From positions 97,085 through 161,084 of the forward strand of contig JALGXW010000006.1 in NCBI GenBank assembly GCA_029821875.1: 64,000 nt of DNA. Direction: 5' to 3'. The translations under genes were made by a program, and so were the position numbers. The DNA is from Candidatus Hebobacterum abditum. GTDB lineage: Bacteria; Armatimonadota; Hebobacteria; Hebobacterales; Hebobacteraceae. The notes below the pieces were generated by a model, which made no database searches, had not been told where the DNA came from, and worked only from the letters and a program-made list of their open reading frames with translations. Positions 26,407 through 34,371 of the stretch are shown here, piece after piece (within the stretch, counting starts at the first letter, position 1; each line of letters opens with the position of its first letter).

Positions 26407-27621
26407 ATGAGGCGAGAGGCATACGAACTACTCGTTGAGGGTGAGACGCTCTTCTTCCGGCGAGAAGGCTCCGGATCGCTCATCGAGGCGGCCGAAACCT
26501 GGAACCAGCTCTACCACGCGGTTGGATATGAATGGGCGTGCGCCGTCATCGGGGGGATGGGCAGGGATTCCCTTTCCGTGGTAGATGCCGCCTGCGGGTC
26601 CGGCTACGGAAGCGCTCGCATGGCGGAGCTGTCGTGTGTGAGGTCGGTTCTTGGAGTTGACATCAACCCTGTGCAGCTTGCGTACGCGCGGGAGTGGCAC
26701 TCCGTTCCGAAGGTGGAGTTCGTCCGGGGCGATGTCCTACACCTGGACAAGCTGGTGCCGGGACCGGGAGCCGATGTGATAGTGTCGTTCCAGACGATGG
26801 AGCATCTCTTCGATCCTGTGGGGTTCGTCGCAGCCATGCACCGAGGCCTCAGGAAGGACGGGATCGTGCTTCTGGGGACCCCGAGCCACGACGAGCCGGT
26901 CTTTCTTAGTCCAGAGAACCCCTACCATCTCCTCGAATCCAGCCAGGACCTCCTTCACTCCCTGCTCTCCTTCTTCTTCTCGGACATTCGCTTCTTCGAC
27001 GAGTTGCCTCAGCAGGAGGTGTTCGAACACCTTACCCTCCGCGCGCCGGATGGGCCGCCACTCCCAAACGCGAACTACGCGATGGCGGCGAGACCCAGGC
27101 GTTTCCTCTCGCAGCGACGGGTGGAGCGCTTCCGCAACGAGTTTCTGCTGCGCCTCTGGCGCGCCGGCATCGGCGCTCTTCAACGCCGGGCGATAGAGGA
27201 ACGCAGGGCCGAGCATTTCCTGACCGACTGCTACGAGTTCCTCGACCTCGACGATGGCTTCTATCAGCCGGAGTTGAAGTTCGTGTGGACCAAGGAGAAG
27301 GCCACACTCACCTTTCACTCGGAATCGGAGTCTGCCCGGTGCGGCTTCACCGTCGTGCCCGCGCCTCCCGACGTCTCTGAGGCGAATGCCGTCACCGTCC
27401 GGCTGACCGATCCGAAAGGACGCACGACCGAGTACCATCTGACGAAGCGCCAGGGGTTCGCCATAGAGTTGGAGTGCGAGCAGGGGGCCAATCGTTTTCA
27501 ACTGGAGGTCGATCGCACCTGGACTCCCGCGGAAGACGCGGAGTCCGCTGATATCCGACGCCTCGGCCTCAGGCTGTCGGACTTCTGGCTCGGACAAGGC
27601 AGCGGCCCGGGGCAGCCCTGA
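26407..27621 (+). CDS. SAM-dependent methyltransferase with C-terminal extension
   Basis: 404 residues. The N-terminal ~240 form a class I methyltransferase (motif I VVDAACGSGYGSARMAEL, then VLGVDINPVQLAYA, FVRGDVLHLD, VIVSFQTMEHLFDP). The last ~120 residues look like a beta-rich domain (ATLTFHSESESARCGFTVVP) I do not recognise. It follows the GT2-GT4 gene by 113 bases on the same strand and probably methylates the glycan or a sugar nucleotide. The ribosome binding site is weak. Confidence 0.8.
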   Translation: MRREAYELLVEGETLFFRREGSGSLIEAAETWNQLYHAVGYEWACAVIGGMGRDSLSVVDAACGSGYGSARMAELSCVRSVLGVDINPVQLAYAREWHSVPKVEFVRGDVLHLDKLVPGPGADVIVSFQTMEHLFDPVGFVAAMHRGLRKDGIVLLGTPSHDEPVFLSPENPYHLLESSQDLLHSLLSFFFSDIRFFDELPQQEVFEHLTLRAPDGPPLPNANYAMAARPRRFLSQRRVERFRNEFLLRLWRAGIGALQRRAIEERRAEHFLTDCYEFLDLDDGFYQPELKFVWTKEKATLTFHSESESARCGFTVVPAPPDVSEANAVTVRLTDPKGRTTEYHLTKRQGFAIELECEQGANRFQLEVDRTWTPAEDAESADIRRLGLRLSDFWLGQGSGPGQP

Positions 27622-27724
27622 CTACGTTACGAGTTGTTCGGCGCGCCAATGTCTGAGAGCATTCACCCTGGGACGGGCGTGCGCACGTCGACAGCGCGAG
27701 GGAAAGCAGCAACTCTTCTGGCTG

Positions 27725-29194
27725 CTAACTGCCTAGTCCCCAGTTGCCTGCCACGGGCCGGAGATCGGCCCCCGAGACCGGGAGGCTGAACTGCGCCTCG
27801 GCCTCCCCATCGGCGAGCCGATTCGTGATGTAGAACCGAGCGTGGTGTGGATCGTATAACCCGATGCCGTCTCTTCCGTCGCCGTCCCAATCACCAGCGA
27901 GTGGGATGAAGTGCTTGCCCTGGCTGCCGAGCCGCACGACCAGTGCACCGTCTTCACCACTCAGCTCAGTCCTTAGGTGAAACGCGCTGGTGTCGGGGCA
28001 GTAAAGGCCCACGGAATCTGCGCCGGCTGCGTTCCAGTCACCCGCCAAAGGGATCCACCCACAGTGGCTTGAGCCGTACCGTACCACGATCTCAGCGTTG
28101 CCGGCTTCGAGCGTGTTGGTGAGGTAGAACTTGCTCGTCTCCGGCGCATAGAGCCCAACTGTGTCCTTGCCGTCCCCGTTCCAGTCGCCAGCGATTGGCT
28201 GCCATCCCGTGTCGCGGGGGCCGAAGCCAAAGATGATCTCCGCCGTGGGTACCTGCGGCCGGTTGGCAAGGTGAAACTGCCCTGACTCTTGATCATAGAC
28301 TCCCACCGTATCAGTGCCGTCCCCGTCCCAGTCGCCAGCGACGGGAATGACCCGACGGCTGCCCGGCCCGAAGGGAAACACAGTGGCGATCCTCCCTGGG
28401 GCCCCTGACGCCGCGAGAAAGTACGTGTGCTCTTCGCAATCAAAGAGTGCGACCTGTTCCCCGCCCATGGAAGCGATGGGCGGAGCAGTCTGGAGTGCTT
28501 CTATGCGACTCATGTCATAGGGCTTGATCAGGTCAGCCCACTCTTCGTCCGTGAACTCTCTCAACGCACCAAAGATCTCGACGTGCTGGTAGATTGGCCG
28601 CGGGAATCGAATCGCGGGTTTCGGCCCGTGGCGACTCTGGTCGTACTGATGTGAGTCCTGGGGGGCACCACTCGGCAAGATGCTGGGGTGAGAGGAATGA
28701 TGCACCGGCTCTAGGCCCCGGAAGTAGTACCGCTGGAGGCTAAATCGCTCGAACATGTCCACAAACTGGCACCTCCGCACATGACACTGGTGGGCCGGCC
28801 AGTCGTGGTAGTAGAGCTTCAGCCCCAGCGACTCAAGGTAGTCCTCGTCTTCGAAGCTCGGGTGATGAATGTAGATGAAATCGGTGGCAAGCTCCGCGGC
28901 CCGCCCTATCACCCGTTCAACCGTCCCAAGATCGGGAAGGTGCTCGAGAAGCTGCACCATCGTCACGAACCTCAATCGTCTGCCCGGATCAAAGGCCAGC
29001 ACGTCCATAGCGACGGCATCGTGTCCTGCCTTGCGAGCGTCTGCTACTTTCACCGGATCGGAATCCACCCCGAGTCCCCTCCGAGACCTGAATCTACTCC
29101 TGCATTTCCAGAGAGAGTTCCCAGCGGAGCATCCGAGATCGATGAAATCATACGCCGCCAGATCGTATTCCGTTGCCCCGTCGCGCATTGTCAT
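27725..29194 (-). CDS. Methyltransferase fused to DxDGDG beta-repeats
   Basis: About 489 residues. The first ~235 are a SAM-dependent methyltransferase (YDFIDLGCSAGNSL, RGLGVDSDPVKVADARKAG, VTMVQLLEHLPDLG). The remaining ~250 are five ~48-residue repeats of the FG-GAP/VCBS-like type (PVAGDWDGDGTDTVGVYD), with a Ca-binding-like DxDGDGxD; in the fourth unit it is degenerate (DWNAAGAD). Such repeats are usually extracellular, yet no signal peptide precedes the methyltransferase. The neighbouring gene codes the same repeats as a lipoprotein. Start uncertain: ATG 29194, ATG 29188 or GTG 29218. Convergent with the methyltransferase gene to its left, with 103 bases between them. Confidence 0.78.
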   Translation of the reverse strand: MTMRDGATEYDLAAYDFIDLGCSAGNSLWKCRSRFRSRRGLGVDSDPVKVADARKAGHDAVAMDVLAFDPGRRLRFVTMVQLLEHLPDLGTVERVIGRAAELATDFIYIHHPSFEDEDYLESLGLKLYYHDWPAHQCHVRRCQFVDMFERFSLQRYYFRGLEPVHHSSHPSILPSGAPQDSHQYDQSRHGPKPAIRFPRPIYQHVEIFGALREFTDEEWADLIKPYDMSRIEALQTAPPIASMGGEQVALFDCEEHTYFLAASGAPGRIATVFPFGPGSRRVIPVAGDWDGDGTDTVGVYDQESGQFHLANRPQVPTAEIIFGFGPRDTGWQPIAGDWNGDGKDTVGLYAPETSKFYLTNTLEAGNAEIVVRYGSSHCGWIPLAGDWNAAGADSVGLYCPDTSAFHLRTELSGEDGALVVRLGSQGKHFIPLAGDWDGDGRDGIGLYDPHHARFYITNRLADGEAEAQFSLPVSGADLRPVAGNWGLGS

Positions 29195-29257
29195 CCGATT
29201 GTCTCTGCTGGAACACACCCGTGGACCCCTGGGTCCGTCCCGCTTAAGGGATGAGAC

Positions 29258-30151
29258 TCATCGCCCAGCAAGCTGCGAGGGATGCCTCCACCTTCCGACG
29301 ACCGGCGCGAGGTCCCGACCGGTCACCTTGAGCGTGAACTGCACCTGCGCTCTGCCGCCCGCAAGACGGTCGGTCAGGTAGAATCTCCTGCCCGTCGGAT
29401 CGTACAGCCCGACGGTACCGGTCCCATCTCCGTCCCAGTCGCCCGCGATCGGAGTCCACCTGTGCTCGCGGCTGCCAAACTGGAACCTCACGTCTGCCTT
29501 CCCAGACGCCAGCCCGTTTCGCAGCCTAAACTTACTGGTCGCGGGGTCAAACAGGCCAACATCGTCCTTCCCGTCCCCGTCCCAGTCGCCGGCAAGCGGC
29601 ACCCACTTCGCCTTCGTGCCACCGAAACCGAACTCGACGTCTGGCGGACCCTCGCGCCGGTTCGTCAGGTAGAACTTCCCCGATGATGGATCGTACAACC
29701 CGACCGTGTCAGTCCCATCCCCATCCCAATCTCCCGCAATCGGCAGCCACTCTTTGTCCCGGCGGCCAGATGCGAATGTGATCCTGGCTTCCTCTCCGGC
29801 CTCGCCGTTCCCAAGATAGAACTCGCCGTTCTCCGGATCGTAAACCCCCACCGTATCGAAGCCATCTCCATCCCAGTCGCCGCTCATCGGAACCCATCCG
29901 GCACCCGCTTTGCCGAACTCAACGCGGACGACGACCGCGAGAGCCGCGTGCCCCCCAGCCAAATGGAACAGCCCCCGGGATTCATCGTAAAGCCCCACAT
30001 GATCACCCGGAGTATGCGTCACACCTATCTCAGGCTCTCCGACAGATCCCCTATGCCCTGACTGCCGGCCGCATCCCAAGAGAGACGAACCGCCGATAAC
30101 GCATACGACGGCCGCAAGAGCGACAAGTACCCGTACAGCCCCCATCCTCAT
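29258..30151 (-). CDS. Lipoprotein made of DxDGDG beta-repeats
   Basis: 297 residues. The signal peptide VLVALAAVVCVIGGSSLLGC ends in a good lipobox (LLGC). Five or six ~48-residue repeats follow (WVPMSGDWDGDGFDTVGVYD, EFYLGNGEAGEEARITFASG), of the FG-GAP/VCBS-like family with DxDGDGxD metal-binding loops. The frame opens at 30193, but GAGGAG eight bases before ATG 30151 and the normal signal peptide fix the start there. Its repeats match the C-terminal half of the next gene downstream, so the two share an origin. Probably a surface-exposed binding protein. Confidence 0.8.
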   Translation of the reverse strand: MRMGAVRVLVALAAVVCVIGGSSLLGCGRQSGHRGSVGEPEIGVTHTPGDHVGLYDESRGLFHLAGGHAALAVVVRVEFGKAGAGWVPMSGDWDGDGFDTVGVYDPENGEFYLGNGEAGEEARITFASGRRDKEWLPIAGDWDGDGTDTVGLYDPSSGKFYLTNRREGPPDVEFGFGGTKAKWVPLAGDWDGDGKDDVGLFDPATSKFRLRNGLASGKADVRFQFGSREHRWTPIAGDWDGDGTGTVGLYDPTGRRFYLTDRLAGGRAQVQFTLKVTGRDLAPVVGRWRHPSQLAGR

Positions 30152-30477
30152 TCTCAGACTCCTCTCGCCTTCCTCCTCCGACCTACCAGCCATTCAACGT
30201 AGGCTGGCCATTGTCCGGGTGCGCTGCCGCCAGAGCCACGCCGAGAGACGGCCACCAGCAAACCAGCGTCCCGCGGCCGCGAGGCGCCATGTCTCTCTGA
30301 GAGACCACGCGGGACCTGTGTCAAGATACTCGGAGGTTAGGAAGATCTTCCCCGGATCGTCGCTCATCCCGACCGACGGTCCGCGCGGAGACACCTGGCC
30401 AGCCTACACGATCTAGCCACGATAGCGCCCTAGGTCTGTCGCGCCATGTTCCTTCCCAGCCGACGGGGGAGGGAGAG
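30152..30477. other. Intergenic region, about 325 bases
   Basis: Between the first sulfatase-fold gene and the repeat lipoprotein, both minus strand. Only the lipoprotein ribosome binding site is recognisable; no terminator or promoter is clear. Confidence 0.4.
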
Positions 30478-31914
30478 TCAGTCAAGATATCCCAGCGCGC
30501 GCAGTTCCTTCCTCAACTCGGGCGATACCTCGACAGTCCCAGCAGCAGGCAACGGCGGCTCTTCTACACTCGGATCAAGGAAGTTCACTGGGGGTAGTCG
30601 CTGCTCACCGACAAAGGCCCGAAAGACCTCTAACAACTCGTCCGCCACTGCAGGTTGATCGGCCATGACATTGTGTCTCTGCTCTGGGTCGGTTTCCAGG
30701 TCATAGAGCGCTCGCCACTTGCCGTTTCCAAACAGCAGCAGCGAGTGGTCAAGGCCCCGCACCATGTATTTGCCCGCGTCCTCTGCCGAGCGGGTGAAGA
30801 CGTGGTCACGCACCTTGTCTGTGTCACCCGCGATCAGGGGGAGCAGAGACCGTCCCTGGATCCCTTCCTCGGGGTAGGGGACCTCGAGAAGATCGAACAC
30901 GGTTGGCAGAAGGTCGATGGATTCGGTCAGTGCGTCGATGCGCTGCCCCGCCATTCTCCCCGGAATCCTGATCAGAAGTGGGATGTGGCTCACTTCATCG
31001 TGTATCGGTGGCCCATGCAGCACGAAGCCGTGCTCCCCAAAGGCCTCCCCGTGGTCGGATGTGACCACAAACACCGTGTTATCGAAGACACCGTACTCCC
31101 TCAGGAGACTCACTATCTCGCCCACCGCCCAATCTCCGTAGCGGAGGTTGGCATCATACAAGTTGATCCATTCAGGAAGAGGAGGGAGGCCGGTCTCGAT
31201 CGGGCGCGTGATAGGGAAGTCGAACTCGCCAGGCGTGTACTTGTCTTCCCGGAAGCCTGGGGGCTGACGCCCTTTGAAGAGATCCGTCATCGCTCCCGGC
31301 TGGGCATACGGGCGGTGCGGTGGAAGGAGGTGCACGTAGGCAAAGAATCGCGAGTTCCCGCGCTCTCGCAGCCAGCCGCGGAATAAGCGCAGCAGGGGCT
31401 CGGGCGACCGTTGCGTTTCCTTGCCCCGCAGAACCTTCTGCACTTCGGGCCGCGCATAACTCTCCTGGAAACGGTGTCCGAGACCGACCTCCGGAGACGC
31501 ATTGACGTTTGAGCTGAACAAGGCAGTCTGGAAGCCAGCCGCGGCCAGACCCCGCGCAATTGTCAGAGTAGACTGCTCTACACCGCGGTTAAGCAATGTC
31601 AGATGCGTATGGGGGTATTGAGATGTGAACAGCGACGCAGTGGAGGGCTTAGTCTGCGTGGCTTGGCAGAAGTGTCGCGTGAACACCTGCGACTCCTCCG
31701 CGATGGCATCGATGTTGGGAGTCGTCCCCCGTGGATAGCCGTAGCAGCCGAGATGGTCGGCGCGGGCGGCATCGATCACGCAGACTACTAGGTTGCTCCC
31801 CCTCGCGGATGCCTGAATGCGAGCGATGCGCCGCGCGCCACAGCCCGGTAACCCGGAAACGCCGAGAAGCACGATCAGACAGAGAACGCATAGGTGTAGG
31901 TGACGCGCGCGCAT
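30478..31914 (-). CDS. Sulfatase-fold lipoprotein with Thr at the nucleophile site
   Basis: 478 residues. The signal peptide ends in VSGLPGC, a likely lipobox. It belongs to the alkaline phosphatase superfamily: VVCVIDAARADHLGCYGY near 43-60, SDHGEAFGEHGFVLHGPP for metal binding, and the frequent C-terminal ending LRALGYLD. The sulfatase motif C/S-x-P-S-R is replaced by T88-K-P-S-T, so the residue converted to formylglycine in sulfatases is Thr. Thr at this place is the nucleophile in phosphoethanolamine and phosphoglycerol transferases, so it may move or remove a phospho group on the surface glycan. ATG 31914 chosen before the signal peptide; the frame is open upstream to 32079. Confidence 0.8.
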   Translation of the reverse strand: MRARHLHLCVLCLIVLLGVSGLPGCGARRIARIQASARGSNLVVCVIDAARADHLGCYGYPRGTTPNIDAIAEESQVFTRHFCQATQTKPSTASLFTSQYPHTHLTLLNRGVEQSTLTIARGLAAAGFQTALFSSNVNASPEVGLGHRFQESYARPEVQKVLRGKETQRSPEPLLRLFRGWLRERGNSRFFAYVHLLPPHRPYAQPGAMTDLFKGRQPPGFREDKYTPGEFDFPITRPIETGLPPLPEWINLYDANLRYGDWAVGEIVSLLREYGVFDNTVFVVTSDHGEAFGEHGFVLHGPPIHDEVSHIPLLIRIPGRMAGQRIDALTESIDLLPTVFDLLEVPYPEEGIQGRSLLPLIAGDTDKVRDHVFTRSAEDAGKYMVRGLDHSLLLFGNGKWRALYDLETDPEQRHNVMADQPAVADELLEVFRAFVGEQRLPPVNFLDPSVEEPPLPAAGTVEVSPELRKELRALGYLD

Positions 31915-32082
31915 TGGTATCGTTCGCAGAGCATAACACAGACCATGCCAGGATTCAACCTTACGGGATACCTTCCGAACACCGCCCTCGGCAAGCGATC
32001 CGTCTCCCTCGGAACACCCCCAGAGACCCGTTGGGGGGTCACTGAGACCATCGCGCCAGGAGCCAGACAACTCCGCCATGTC

Positions 32083-32111
32083 TTGACAAGTCGGCTCGCC
32101 ACGCCTACACT
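32083..32111 (+). promoter_or_regulatory. Sigma70-type promoter for the 185-residue exported protein
   Basis: Consensus TTGACA at 32083-32088, 17-base spacer, TACACT at 32106-32111. Transcription would start near 32118, about 46 bases before the GTG start. Confidence 0.65.
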
Positions 32112-32163
32112 GCAGTAATCGCAGAGCTTGCGTCGAGGCTCTCTGGATAGGGAGGCGAGGATC

Positions 32164-32721
32164 GTGTCACCAAGAGGCGCAGGGAAGTACAGTGTACTGG
32201 TCAGTTGTGCGGTCTGTGTGGCGGTGATGTGTGGGCTCGCGGCGCCTGCACTGGCGCAAGGGTACCTCGCGCCACCCGTGGTTCTCGAGGTCCATCCCAA
32301 CGAGCGGGCGCCCGGGCAGTCGAGCGTCCAGTTTCTGGGGGGATCCCCGTGGACTCAGCCGACTTCATCCCCGCACAGCAGCTACGTGTGGCAGAAGTAC
32401 GTTTTCGCGGCCAGCGGTCTCCTCTGGGTACAGGTGTGCGCACAGAACTGGGACAGCTTTCAGAAGGGCTACGCCTCCGACGACAACACGTGGCTCGACG
32501 TCAACGGGGTGAAGCCTGTTGACTGGGATGGCATCCAGAACGGCCCTCCTGGTGGCTGGCAGTGGGTCGGAAACAAGGAGAAAGGTCAGCGCTGGACCCT
32601 GCGGTTCCTCTGCTTCGGCCAGCTCGGGAAGCAGAGCCTGATGATCGGGGCGGACGAGTCACCGCTCGTCTGGTGGATCAAAGTCACCGATCTCGAGGAG
32701 CTATGGATCTTCCCGGACTAG
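32164..32721 (+). CDS. Exported protein of unknown function, 185 residues
   Basis: The N-terminus is a signal peptide (YSVLVSCAVCVAVMCGLAAP, cleavage expected near ALA-QG). The mature part (~155 residues) is rich in Trp, Gly and Ser and predicted beta-rich (QKYVFAASGLLWVQVCAQNW, WTLRFLCFGQLGKQSLMIG). I do not recognise the family; a carbohydrate-binding sandwich is possible. GTG at 32164 has GGGAGG nine bases upstream and a strong promoter before that, so it is probably well expressed. A GC-rich hairpin follows, and the next gene is another exported protein. Confidence 0.7.
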   Translation: MSPRGAGKYSVLVSCAVCVAVMCGLAAPALAQGYLAPPVVLEVHPNERAPGQSSVQFLGGSPWTQPTSSPHSSYVWQKYVFAASGLLWVQVCAQNWDSFQKGYASDDNTWLDVNGVKPVDWDGIQNGPPGGWQWVGNKEKGQRWTLRFLCFGQLGKQSLMIGADESPLVWWIKVTDLEELWIFPD

Positions 32722-32786
32722 TACTCCAGATGGCGGTACGTGAGCGAGGCCGTGCGAGCGGGACAGGCAAAGAGAGTTCGACGAAG

Positions 32787-32817
32787 CGAGGGCTCCGCGC
32801 AGAGCGCGGGGCCCTCG
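32787..32817 (+). terminator. Strong GC-rich hairpin between two exported-protein genes
   Basis: A stem of about 14 bp (CGAGGGC-T-CCGCGC with GCGCGG-G-GCCCTCG, one T-G pair) and an AGA loop, 66 bases after the stop at 32721. No T-run, so it may slow or protect the transcript rather than end it. Confidence 0.45.
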
Positions 32818-32966
32818 GAGTTCGCCCCCGCTCGCCACATGGCTAACGCTGGACGAGGCGGCCGCGTGCGACACCGCAAGTCGGTGTCTTCCATGCGGCA
32901 CGCCAAACGTAGTGTGCTGACCGACGTGCAGTTGCTGGGTACCCATGATGGCGAGGAGGACAGGGA

Positions 32967-34208
32967 ATGATGGGAGCCCCGTGGCCGGTGGGGACCGGGC
33001 GAGTCATCCTCTGTGCGGTGCTAGCAGGGGCTACGATCATCCTGGCGGCCGCCAATGTATGCGTGGCCGGGCGGATGGGGCACTGGACCATCAAGACAGA
33101 GGCGGGCGCGGTCGCCCAAACGAAGGCGGAGTTCCAGTCTGTCCGGGGCGATCTCGTGCATCTCAGCAGTGATGACGAGTCAACCGCGACGGCGGAGTCT
33201 GACCCCTTCGAGGCGCGCATGCCCTATTCGTGCTCCTGGTGGTTCTATGTAACACGAGAGCCGTACGATGACCTCGTCATCTACAGGGCTCGTGATGCGG
33301 ACGGCGATCCGACCGACGTGACGGTGATGCTTCGTGAGCTCCGGGCGAAGGTCCCAGAGGATCCAGAGGAGTGGCGCGGTGCGCTCTGGGTACAAGACAG
33401 GGATGAACTGCAGAGCGTGTGCCACCTCCGCCGACCGGGCTGGCGGCTATTCTCCCTCGTTCGCAAGAGCGAGGACGAGGTAGAGTTGCTAATCGATCGC
33501 GAGGTGGTCGGAACGTACGCGGCCCGCAGCGCGCAGCCTGCTCAGCGGATCGAGTTGGGAGACTTCAGCGCGACAGATGGGGCCGGCAAGGCTTACTGGG
33601 GCGAGATGAAGATCAGCGCCGCCTCCGAAGGAACCGGCCACGAGATCTCCCCCGGCCACTGGCGCCTGGCCGCCACCGGGACCGGTAAGGCGGAGCAGGG
33701 GAGCGAATTCGAGACGGTGCGCCGAACCCATCTGTACCTGCGGACCGACACTGAGTCAAGATGCGAAGCGGAGTGGGGAACGATCACCGTCCAAATGCCC
33801 TACCACTTCTGGTGTCAGGTCTACGTTTCTGAGGAGCCCTATCAGAGTTTCAGCGTCATCTGTCCTCTCGGCGCGGACGGCCAGCCGACAGACATCCAGC
33901 TGATCTTCGACGATGAGGCCGGAGCGGCCGACTCGGAGGCCGCCGAGCAGGGATTCGTGTGGGTGACCGATGCCGAAGGGCGACACAGTGTAGGCTCGGT
34001 CACCCGCGGTGTCTGGCACGATTTCGCCATCAGTCGCCGCAGCCAGAGAGAGGTCGCCCTCTGGATCGATGGAGTCCCGGTGAAGACCTTTACCGCGCGC
34101 GGGCGCGGGCCGGTTGCCTCATACCGATTCGGTGACTTCGGCTCCCGGTCAAGCCGCGGCGAGGCCTACTGGTCCAGGATCGGCCTAGTGCCGATTCCGA
34201 AGCACTAG
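32967..34208 (+). CDS. Exported protein with two tandem ~180-residue beta-sandwich domains
   Basis: 413 residues. A signal peptide (VILCAVLAGATIILAAANVC) is followed by two homologous units, about 38-215 and 230-408. Each opens with GHW, has (M/Q)MPY followed by a Trp-containing strand, (R/S)EEPYxx, DGxPTD, and closes with (L/R)GDF and AYW. The length and pattern suggest a concanavalin/laminin-G-like sandwich for binding sugar, but no known family is certain. AGGAGG stands seven bases before the first ATG. Same direction as the 185-residue exported protein, so possibly one operon. Confidence 0.75.
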   Translation: MMGAPWPVGTGRVILCAVLAGATIILAAANVCVAGRMGHWTIKTEAGAVAQTKAEFQSVRGDLVHLSSDDESTATAESDPFEARMPYSCSWWFYVTREPYDDLVIYRARDADGDPTDVTVMLRELRAKVPEDPEEWRGALWVQDRDELQSVCHLRRPGWRLFSLVRKSEDEVELLIDREVVGTYAARSAQPAQRIELGDFSATDGAGKAYWGEMKISAASEGTGHEISPGHWRLAATGTGKAEQGSEFETVRRTHLYLRTDTESRCEAEWGTITVQMPYHFWCQVYVSEEPYQSFSVICPLGADGQPTDIQLIFDDEAGAADSEAAEQGFVWVTDAEGRHSVGSVTRGVWHDFAISRRSQREVALWIDGVPVKTFTARGRGPVASYRFGDFGSRSSRGEAYWSRIGLVPIPKH

Positions 34209-34371
34209 ACGTGCACTCCTGCAGGGCTCTGGCCAGCTGACGCACACGAGAACCCGACAGATCACGCGGTGCGTACCCCAGACACCCGCGGGCCACTCTC
34301 CATACCCCAGACGGTGCAGTCTGTGAACGGCCGGACCCCAACCTTCGGTGACGGCCGTCGTGCCTCCTGGG

